Assembly: GCA_017940445.1 (NCBI GenBank)
Contig: JAGAYQ010000104.1
Span: forward strand, 1 to 5,282
From: Pyramidobacter sp.
GTDB taxonomy: Bacteria; Synergistota; Synergistia; Synergistales; Dethiosulfovibrionaceae
Length of the DNA: 5,282 nucleotides
Direction of reading: 5' to 3'
Shown here: positions 1 to 4,763 of the stretch, one piece after another
Numbering within the stretch: position 1 is the first letter of the stretch
Layout: each line of letters starts with the position of its first letter
The notes under the pieces: model-generated
Databases searched by the model: none
What the model was told of the DNA's origin: nothing
What the model saw: the letters and a program-made list of their open reading frames with translations, nothing else
Program-made: the position numbers and the translations under genes

Positions 1-389
1 ATGTCGCTCGTTCCGCCCGTGGCGATGACGATGCGGCCAATGCCGTCAGGCTGCGGAAACTCGCCGGCGACGGCCAGCCGCGCCTCTTTGTAATACGACA
101 CGGGCCACTTGGCATTCACCGCTTCTGCCGCTTCGGGCGAAAGGCGCGTGACGAGCACGTTTTTCTGACCATGAGAGGCCATCGCCGCCAGAATGCCCGC
201 GATCTGCTCAGGCGTCTTGCCCGCGCCGTAGATCACCTCAGCCGCGCCCTGACGCAGCGGACGGTGCAGGTCCACCTTTGCGAAGCCGATGTCCTCAAAC
301 GGCGCTTCCTTCAGCTTCAGCAGCGCCTCGTCCACGCTCACTGAGCCGTTTTTCACGTTTTCAAGAAGATTTTTTATCGATGTGTTCAT
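1..389 (-). CDS. larB: LarB, nickel-pincer cofactor biosynthesis protein (partial, N-terminal 129 residues)
   Basis: LarB carboxylates the pyridinium ring of nicotinic acid adenine dinucleotide and hydrolyses its phosphoanhydride. This is the first step towards the nickel-pincer nucleotide used by LarA-type lactate and hydroxyacid racemases, and it occurs in the cytoplasm. The visible part is the family N-terminus: a short helical lead (residues 1-35), then the signature block VDLHRPLRQG at 39-48 followed by EVIYGAGKTPEQ at 51-62. The start of the PurE-like (AIR carboxylase) fold follows, ending at the glycine-rich IATGGTSD at 122-129, where the window stops. The usual family length is roughly 250 residues, so about half is present and the catalytic C-terminal part is not visible. 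The ATG at 389 is preceded by GGGAGAG at 394-400. One oddity is GAAEV where relatives commonly have a proline before EV. The gene lies downstream of the transporter terminators with its own promoter, so it is probably a separate unit. Confidence 0.9.
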   Translation of the reverse strand, partial: MNTSIKNLLENVKNGSVSVDEALLKLKEAPFEDIGFAKVDLHRPLRQGAAEVIYGAGKTPEQIAGILAAMASHGQKNVLVTRLSPEAAEAVNAKWPVSYYKEARLAVAGEFPQPDGIGRIVIATGGTSD

Positions 390-435
390 GACACTCTCCC
401 AAAAGAATTCACGATTTTCCCGCTAAAACAGTTCC

Positions 436-444
436 ATTATAACA
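436..444 (-). promoter_or_regulatory. Extended -10 promoter for larB
   Basis: Reading the minus strand, TGTTATAAT is a perfect TATAAT -10 box (436-441) with the TG of an extended -10 one base upstream. Transcription would start near position 429, giving a leader of about 40 nt before the larB ATG. The region at -35 (459-464, ATTTCC) matches the consensus poorly, which the extended -10 could offset. The spacer contains a small odd-centred palindrome TACC-N-GGTA (449-457), a possible but unproven operator. This supports larB being transcribed independently of the tct operon. Confidence 0.65.
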
Positions 445-507
445 CAGATACCTGGTAGGGAAATATTACCCCGCGTCCGCCATAAGCGCAAGCATGAACG
501 CACTCAC

Positions 508-550
508 AAAAAAAACGTGACGAAAGCAAAGGAAAATTGCTTTCGTCACG
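508..550 (-). terminator. Second intrinsic terminator of the tctBAC operon
   Basis: A perfect 14-bp stem (arms 516-529 and 537-550) closes a 7-nt loop. Reading the minus strand, it is followed at once by eight T residues (515-508). This is a textbook rho-independent terminator for leftward transcription arriving from tctC. A run of five T on the plus strand (552-556) would extend the stem after one mismatch. It sits between the first hairpin and the larB promoter, insulating larB from the transporter operon. Confidence 0.85.
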
Positions 551-557
551 GTTTTTG

Positions 558-601
558 AAAAAATTCAGAAGCGCAGAGAATGCATTCTGCGCTTCTGAAT
601 T
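558..601 (-). terminator. First hairpin/terminator immediately after tctC
   Basis: A perfect 16-bp inverted repeat (arms 562-577 and 586-601, 8-nt loop) starts 6 bases past the tctC stop codon. On the minus strand the stem ends within a run of six T (563-558), partly inside the stem, so the T-tract is weaker than that of the hairpin further downstream. It may act as a terminator or as a 3'-end stabilising stem for the tctC message. The two hairpins lie only about 12 bases apart. Confidence 0.75.
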
Positions 602-607
602 GTGAAG

Positions 608-1567
608 TTACTGCTTCTTATAGCCTTCGCCCATGCCGAGCTTGATCATCTCAGCCTTGGCTGCGGCAAAGAACTCGTGAGCTTCTTCGCCGACCTTGCA
701 AGCAGGCTCGATGGTGTTGTTGGCAAGATCCTTAGCAAACGCGGGGTCGCCTGCAACATCCTGGCACAGCTTTGTCAGCTTTGCCTTGACATCAGCATCG
801 AGGCCCTTGGGCGCGAACAGGTAATAGAACACGGGAGCGCCAAGTCCCTCATAGCCAAGTTCAGCAGCGCAGGGAACTTCAGGCGAGAACTCGCTGCGAG
901 CTGTGGTGCAGGCAACAAGGCATACGACATCGCCCTTTTTGATGTACTGATCGATCAGACCGTAGGAGCCGACATAAATGTCGCAGTTGCCGCTGAGGAA
1001 GTTCGTCAGACGGTCAGTGGCCGTGCCGGCATCGGCGGGAGTAGCCTTCAGACCGAGCGCAGCAAGCTGACGCACGACAGTATTCGTATTGCTGGCAGTG
1101 CGGTCAGTGATGATCAGATCGTCAGGGTGTTTCTGCGTGTACGCGATCAGGTCGGCAAGCGACTTGATATTGCCCTTGTCAGCAAGTTCTTTCTTGATCG
1201 CGATCCAGTTGCCGACCGCCGAACCGACGACGCCGACAAACTCAACATCCTCAACGGAGTCAAAATCGGTGCTGCCTACAACGTCGTTGATCATGACCGT
1301 GTTGTTGACAAGGCCCAGAGTGTAGCCGTCGGGGTTAGCGCGCATCGTTTCACGATAGGCATTGATTTGGCCGGAGGTGCTGTTGACGATCATATTCTCC
1401 GGGAAAAAGTTCTTCGCGCTTTTTGCAAAGGCGCGAGCGACGTAATCGACCTGTGAACCTGATCTACTGGTGTGGATCGTCACAGCGCGACGAGGATAAT
1501 CAGCAGCTGCAGCAACAGACGCGGCAAAAACGGAACAAACGGCAAACAGAGCAAAAATCTTCTTCAT
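608..1567 (-). CDS. tctC: TctC-family periplasmic substrate-binding protein of a tripartite tricarboxylate transporter
   Basis: This is the periplasmic receptor that binds an organic acid and delivers it to the TctA/TctB membrane complex. Starting at the ATG at 1567, the product has 319 residues, normal for the TctC/Bug family. An in-frame ATG seven codons upstream (1588) is less likely, because AAGGGAG (1578-1584) lies just ahead of the inner ATG and MKK begins a classic signal peptide: charged start, hydrophobic core at 4-18, and an AAAA stretch with probable cleavage after Ala22, before DYP. Family marks are DYPRRAVTI (23-31), the ligand-loop region RSGSQVDYVAR (35-45), NPDGYTLG (78-85) and the late FYYLFAPKGL (247-256). 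The ligand loop departs from the common GG-x-x-D pattern. The mature protein has six cysteines (195, 216, 220, 233, 268, 290), many for this family. It is the last gene of the operon, 43 nt after tctA. Ligand identity cannot be inferred. Confidence 0.93.
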   Translation of the reverse strand: MKKIFALFAVCSVFAASVAAAADYPRRAVTIHTSRSGSQVDYVARAFAKSAKNFFPENMIVNSTSGQINAYRETMRANPDGYTLGLVNNTVMINDVVGSTDFDSVEDVEFVGVVGSAVGNWIAIKKELADKGNIKSLADLIAYTQKHPDDLIITDRTASNTNTVVRQLAALGLKATPADAGTATDRLTNFLSGNCDIYVGSYGLIDQYIKKGDVVCLVACTTARSEFSPEVPCAAELGYEGLGAPVFYYLFAPKGLDADVKAKLTKLCQDVAGDPAFAKDLANNTIEPACKVGEEAHEFFAAAKAEMIKLGMGEGYKKQ

Positions 1568-1610
1568 GACAGAATCTCTCCCTTGCATAATAATATGTAC
1601 GCTTCAAGGA

Positions 1611-3119
1611 CTAAGCCTTTGCAGCCTTCTGGCGCTGTTTTTTGAGCGCTTTGTACAGCGACAGCGAGAATGAAACCAGCGCGATCGCCAGGAACGTCAC
1701 AGCAATCGGGCGATTGAACAGCCGCATGGGATTGCCGCGGCTCATGGCCAGAGCGCGAACAAAATTCTCCTCAATGATGCTGCTGAGGATGTAGCCAAGG
1801 ATGATCGGGGCGCGCATAATCCCGCCCTTCTGGAGGAAATAGCCGAGCGTGCCGCCAATGGCGAAGACGTACACGTCCGTGAAGTTGCTCCGCGCGCTGT
1901 ACGACCCCATGAAGCACATCATCATCACGATGACCATGACGATGCGGCGCGGAGCCGTCAGGACCTTGATATAACCTTTCAGCACGCCGCGCTCAATGAT
2001 GAGCATAAATACGTTAGCGACGAGCAGGATCGCGAAGATCGAATAGATAAGGTCGGAGTTCTGGCTGAATGCCAGCGGTCCGCACTGAATGCCGTGCAGC
2101 GTCAGCGCGCTGAGGACGATCGCCGCCGACGAGCTGCCGGGGATGCCGAGCGCCAGAAGCGGGATCATCGCACCGCCTATACAGGCGTTGTTGGACGTTT
2201 CAGAAGCGATCAGACCGTCGATCTCGCCGGTGCCAAACGTTTCGGGGTGCTTGGACTGATTTTTCGCTGTCATGTACGCCAGCAGCGACGCCGATGACCC
2301 GCCGATGCCCGGCAGAAGCCCAACATACGCGCCGATGACGGCCGAACGGAGAACGTTCCACCAATGCTTCGCATATTCAAGAAGAGGAATGCCAAAGCCG
2401 TGCAGCTCTTCCATCTGAAGCACTTCAACTTTTCCCTCGTCACGGCTCATTGCCAGCTTAAGCACTTCAGGCACAGCAAACATGCCGCACATCAGAGCAG
2501 TGGTCGTGATGTCGCCGTCAAGCTCGTGCCAGCCGAAGTTATAACGGTTCACCATACCGATCGGATCGGCGCCGGTCATCGCCAGGCACATACCGATCAG
2601 CGACGCCATCACTCCCTTTGCAAGGTTGTCGCCGGCCACGCCGATGATCATCGTCAGAGAAAACACGCCAACAGCAAAATACTCCCAGGGGCCGAACTTG
2701 AGCGCGAAATCAGCAATCAGGGGAGCGATCAGCATCAGCATGATAAAGCTGATACCGCCGCCTACGAACGACGTGAGAATCCCCAGGCTGACCGCTTTGC
2801 CGGCCTCACCGCGCATCGCCATCGGGTGTCCGTCAAACGTGGTCGCGATCGACGAACCCGTGCCGGGCACATTCAGCGTGATCGCGGAGATAAGTCCGCC
2901 GCTCATAGCCCCTACATAACAGGCCAGAAGGACGACCATCGCCGTTTTGGTATCCATGCTGTACGTCAGCGGCAGCGCCAGGATCAGCGACATATTGACC
3001 GAAATGCCAGGCAGCGCTCCAAGCAGAATGCCAAGCGCCACAAAAGCTGCCATCAGTGCCAGATACTGCGGATTGAGAATGCTCCCCAGCGCAGAGCCAA
3101 AAAGCGATAAAGAACTCAT
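1611..3119 (-). CDS. tctA: TctA-family large membrane subunit of a tripartite tricarboxylate transporter
   Basis: This is the large inner-membrane permease of the TTT system, which works with TctB to move substrate received from TctC in secondary, ion-coupled transport. The 502-residue length and about a dozen hydrophobic segments fit the family. Conserved blocks include GALPGIS (34-40), NVPGTGSS and TTFDGHPMA (83-101), RGEAGKA (103-109), the second glycine-proline loop VGLLPGIGGSSASLLAY (266-282), and ASETSNNA followed by LGIPGSSSAA (305-333). The repeated PGI/PGIG loops in the two halves reflect the internal inverted-repeat organisation expected of such transporters. The C-terminus is short, basic and cytoplasmic-looking (KKQRQKAAKA). 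The ATG at 3119 follows an exceptionally good ribosome site. The gene starts 13 nt after tctB. No truncation or frameshift is seen. Confidence 0.96.
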   Translation of the reverse strand: MSSLSLFGSALGSILNPQYLALMAAFVALGILLGALPGISVNMSLILALPLTYSMDTKTAMVVLLACYVGAMSGGLISAITLNVPGTGSSIATTFDGHPMAMRGEAGKAVSLGILTSFVGGGISFIMLMLIAPLIADFALKFGPWEYFAVGVFSLTMIIGVAGDNLAKGVMASLIGMCLAMTGADPIGMVNRYNFGWHELDGDITTTALMCGMFAVPEVLKLAMSRDEGKVEVLQMEELHGFGIPLLEYAKHWWNVLRSAVIGAYVGLLPGIGGSSASLLAYMTAKNQSKHPETFGTGEIDGLIASETSNNACIGGAMIPLLALGIPGSSSAAIVLSALTLHGIQCGPLAFSQNSDLIYSIFAILLVANVFMLIIERGVLKGYIKVLTAPRRIVMVIVMMMCFMGSYSARSNFTDVYVFAIGGTLGYFLQKGGIMRAPIILGYILSSIIEENFVRALAMSRGNPMRLFNRPIAVTFLAIALVSFSLSLYKALKKQRQKAAKA

Positions 3120-3126
3120 ATGCCGG

Positions 3127-3135
3127 ACCTCCTTA
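3127..3135 (-). promoter_or_regulatory. Perfect Shine-Dalgarno site of tctA overlapping the tctB stop codon
   Basis: On the minus strand TAAGGAGGT is complementary to the 16S rRNA 3' end over its whole length and lies 7 nt before the tctA ATG. Its first three bases are the tctB stop codon. It fixes the tctA start and suggests that terminating ribosomes can hand over directly to tctA, keeping the membrane subunits in proportion. Confidence 0.85.
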
Positions 3136-3657
3136 GAGAATCATCGACAAATAGGGCGCCAGCACGCCCATCGGAAGCAGAGTCGAGAAGGCGAAATAAA
3201 AGACCGCAAACATAAATATGGGAGTCAGCAGCGAAAACGCGAGATACAGACCGTAGCGGCGCTTTTCTTTTTTTTCAAGGACAACAAAGAGCAGAAACAT
3301 CATCCACGGCATTGTCAGCAAAAAGCCCAGGGGACGGAAAAGGATCGCCGCTGCGAGAAGGATAAGAAACACCTGCCCGATACGCATCAGCCCCTCACGC
3401 CTTTTCGCCTTTTCCTCCGGGGGGATCGTCTTATCTTCTTCAGAGAGAGCCCGGTGCTGTCTGACGCCCTGGATGACAAGGAGCGTCGCGCAGAAGAACA
3501 CGATGCAGCTGATCACGCGGGGGAAAAACGCCGCGTTGACCGTGTTGACGTTCTTCACCAGGCGGAAATGGTACGTTTCCAGATAAAAACCGACAGCAAA
3601 CAGCTGCGCAATGACACCGCTGATGATATTGCCTCGAGCCTCCAGATACTTTTTCAT
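3133..3657 (-). CDS. tctB: TctB-family small membrane subunit of a tripartite tricarboxylate transporter
   Basis: This is the small, poorly conserved inner-membrane subunit of the TTT transporter and partner of TctA. From the ATG at 3657 it has 174 residues, typical for the family. That start is preferred over an in-frame TTG at 3678 because GGAGAG (3664-3669) sits 6 nt before it and the product then begins MKKYLEARG. Hydrophobic segments lie at about 10-27, 43-63, 92-108, 110-127 and 136-160, with a charged cytoplasmic-type loop (65-90) between the second and third. Family marks are the AFFPR motif (43-47), which corresponds to the usual FPR near the second membrane segment, and the C-terminal FSTLLPMGVL (157-166). 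Identification rests on length, topology and position directly before tctA, since sequence identity in this family is low. It is the first gene of the operon and lies downstream of a strong promoter. Confidence 0.9.
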   Translation of the reverse strand: MKKYLEARGNIISGVIAQLFAVGFYLETYHFRLVKNVNTVNAAFFPRVISCIVFFCATLLVIQGVRQHRALSEEDKTIPPEEKAKRREGLMRIGQVFLILLAAAILFRPLGFLLTMPWMMFLLFVVLEKKEKRRYGLYLAFSLLTPIFMFAVFYFAFSTLLPMGVLAPYLSMIL

Positions 3658-3704
3658 TTGAATCTCTCCACTCCCCAATCGCGAAATTGCGCAAAATTAA
3701 ACAT
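3654..3704 (-). CDS. Possible 16-codon leader ORF overlapping the tctB start
   Basis: Within the predicted 5' leader of tctB, an ATG at 3704 opens a reading frame encoding MFNFAQFRDWGVERFK. Its TGA stop overlaps the tctB ATG in an ATGA arrangement. A TAAGG sequence (3712-3716) lies 7 nt before the ATG, a sensible ribosome-site distance. The peptide has four phenylalanines and one tryptophan and resembles no family I know. If translated, it would probably serve translational coupling to tctB rather than have a function of its own. No terminator hairpin follows it, so classical attenuation is not supported. It could easily be a chance frame. Confidence 0.3.
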   Translation of the reverse strand: MFNFAQFRDWGVERFK

Positions 3705-3727
3705 GGAACGGCCTTACCACCATACAT

Positions 3728-3755
3728 ATTATACCAAGCTGAAGGAATTTGTAAA
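3728..3755 (-). promoter_or_regulatory. Sigma-70-type promoter of the tctBAC operon
   Basis: On the minus strand TTTACA (3750-3755) and a perfect TATAAT (3728-3733) are separated by 16 bp. They match the consensus at 5/6 and 6/6 positions. Transcription would begin near 3721, giving a leader of about 64 nt before tctB. It is the best promoter match found upstream of the operon and is divergent to the aldolase promoter about 100 bp away. Confidence 0.75.
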
Positions 3756-3778
3756 ACAATAAAACGAATACACGCCCC

Positions 3779-3794
3779 ACAGGGCACAGCCTGT
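3779..3794. promoter_or_regulatory. Inverted repeat ACAGG-N6-CCTGT in the divergent control region
   Basis: A perfect 5-bp-arm inverted repeat with a 6-bp spacer lies about 24 bp upstream of the tctBAC -35 box. Its position suits a transcription-factor site. The arms are short enough for chance, and the sequence does not identify a regulator. Confidence 0.3.
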
Positions 3795-3805
3795 CACGTT
3801 CGCAA

Positions 3806-3816
3806 AAACGTCGTTT
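3806..3816. promoter_or_regulatory. Candidate operator, palindrome AAACG-T-CGTTT
   Basis: A perfect 11-bp odd-centred palindrome lies between the two divergent promoters. It shares the form AAWCGNCGWTT with a second palindrome centred 36 bp to the right. Matching palindromes between divergent uptake and catabolic genes are typical of operators for a substrate-responsive regulator. No regulator gene is in the window to pair with it. Confidence 0.4.
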
Positions 3817-3841
3817 ACAATCTCTTCAGACTTTGCCCGTC

Positions 3842-3852
3842 AATCGACGATT
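3842..3852. promoter_or_regulatory. Candidate operator, palindrome AATCG-A-CGATT
   Basis: A perfect 11-bp odd-centred palindrome ends 5 bp before the aldolase -35 box. It has the same AAWCGNCGWTT pattern as the site at 3806-3816. Its location fits activation or repression of the rightward promoter. Confidence 0.4.
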
Positions 3853-3857
3853 CTCGC

Positions 3858-3886
3858 TTGCACAAGAGCGCTCCTTGTTTTAAGAT
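3858..3886 (+). promoter_or_regulatory. Sigma-70-type promoter of the aldolase gene
   Basis: TTGCAC (3858-3863) and TAAGAT (3881-3886) are separated by an ideal 17 bp. Transcription would start near 3893, leaving a leader of about 29 nt with the ribosome site AAAGGA (3906-3911) before the ATG at 3922. The spacer contains a perfect 8-bp palindrome GAGCGCTC (3866-3873), overlapped by ACAAG-N7-CTTGT (3862-3878). This is a third possible operator, where a bound protein would block polymerase. Confidence 0.65.
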
Positions 3887-3921
3887 AATACCATAACAGA
3901 GTCAGAAAGGAATGATTTTCT

Positions 3922-4704
3922 ATGGCTTACGTTACTCACAACCGGGTCCTTGAAAAAATGCGTGCCGGAGAATTCACGTTCGGCATGCAGCTGCGCACCC
4001 GTTCGCCGCTCATCGCAGAGCTTGCGGGATTCCTTGGTTTTGACTTTCTGTACATCGAGACCGAGCATTTTGCCTGCAATGATGAAACAGTCGAAGGGCT
4101 CGTGCGCGCCGCCCAGCTTTCCGGCATCACTCCGTGGATCCGCGTGACCGACACCAATCCTGAAAACGTCGGTCATCTGCTTGACATCGGCATTCAGGGA
4201 GTGATCGCGCCGCACGTGGACACTCCGGAGGAGGCGCGAAGCCTCGTCGACGCTGTCAAATTTGCCCCTCTTGGCCATCGCGGTCATTCGATGGTCAGCC
4301 GCGCTGCTGAGTTCGGCGTGTTCCTCAAGCCTGCCGAGTATCTGGAAGCAGCCAACCGCAACTGTTCTGCCATCGCTATGATCGAATCGGGCAAAGGCGT
4401 CGAAAACCTTGAAGCGATCCTCGATCAGGGCATCGACATCATCCGCGTCGGCCGCGGCGATCTCTCTCTCGACACAGGGTTCTTTGGGCGTCAGAAAGAC
4501 CCAGCTTTCGAAGACATGCTGCGCCACATCTGCGCAGTTGCCAAAGCAAAAGGCGTGCCCTGCGGCACCAGCGCGACCGACGTGGAGACGACGCTTTATT
4601 TCAAATCACTGGGCTTCACATTCATCAATCTCGTTTCCGATCTTGAGTATCTGCGCCGTACGATTCCGCCGCTGCTGAAGTCCGCGCGCGAAGCCGTCCT
4701 GTAA
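3922..4704 (+). CDS. HpcH/HpaI aldolase family protein (class II, metal-dependent pyruvate aldolase)
   Basis: The product is a cytoplasmic 260-residue TIM-barrel enzyme of the family that includes 4-hydroxy-2-oxoheptanedioate aldolase (HpaI) and 2-keto-3-deoxy-sugar-acid aldolases. These retro-aldol enzymes typically release pyruvate and an aldehyde using a divalent metal. Expected active-site residues are present: His49 in ETEHF (HpaI His45), Arg74 in WIRVTD (HpaI Arg70), Asp88 in LLDIG (HpaI Asp84), and metal ligands Glu155 in MIESGKGVENL and Asp180 in GRGDLS. In E. coli HpaI the last motif reads GPADLS, so the proline is replaced by arginine and the alanine by glycine, close to the metal site. 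The length is normal for the family. The start is set by AAAGGA 10 nt upstream. It is transcribed divergently from tctBAC and ends at a strong terminator, so it is probably monocistronic. Context suggests it acts on an imported acid or a product of it. Substrate and gene symbol are left open because the family is broad. Confidence 0.92.
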   Translation: MAYVTHNRVLEKMRAGEFTFGMQLRTRSPLIAELAGFLGFDFLYIETEHFACNDETVEGLVRAAQLSGITPWIRVTDTNPENVGHLLDIGIQGVIAPHVDTPEEARSLVDAVKFAPLGHRGHSMVSRAAEFGVFLKPAEYLEAANRNCSAIAMIESGKGVENLEAILDQGIDIIRVGRGDLSLDTGFFGRQKDPAFEDMLRHICAVAKAKGVPCGTSATDVETTLYFKSLGFTFINLVSDLEYLRRTIPPLLKSAREAVL

Positions 4705-4715
4705 CCTGTTTCCTC

Positions 4716-4763
4716 AATCGTGTTCAGCCGTGTGCGTTCAGTCGGCTGAACACGATTTTTTTT
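4716..4763 (+). terminator. Intrinsic terminator of the aldolase gene
   Basis: A perfect 15-bp stem (arms 4716-4730 and 4743-4757) with a 12-nt loop is followed by a T-run at 4756-4763. It begins 12 nt after the aldolase stop. The T-run reaches into the stop codon of the convergent NHL gene, so the two genes are packed tail to tail. The opposite strand lacks a T-run after the stem, so this is mainly a rightward terminator. Confidence 0.9.

Noticed and set aside
602..1456. Long plus-strand open frame (284 codons) opposite tctC
   Set aside because: It is the antisense of a well-supported TctC gene, starts inside the terminator hairpin, has no ribosome site and no recognisable family features.
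1535..1567. TctC as a lipoprotein, from the cysteine at residue 11
   Set aside because: The residue before the cysteine is valine, which does not fit a lipobox. A normal signal peptidase I site with an Ala-rich end follows at 19-22.
2364..3110. Plus-strand open frame opposite tctA
   Set aside because: Its product is rich in Arg, His and Gln, as expected from the complement of a membrane-protein gene. tctA on the other strand has clear family motifs.
3658..3720. Transcription attenuator or riboswitch in the tctB leader
   Set aside because: The leader is only about 64 nt and shows no strong hairpin followed by a T-run, nor any riboswitch core that I recognise.
2947..3762. Plus-strand open frame spanning the tctA start, tctB and the tct promoter
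   Set aside because: It is highly charged with low-complexity Lys/Arg/Glu composition, lies antisense to two supported genes and crosses their control region, so it is a shadow.
3880..4527. Minus-strand open frame of 215 codons opposite the aldolase
   Set aside because: It is the complement of a gene with all its catalytic motifs in place, and it ends inside that gene's promoter region.
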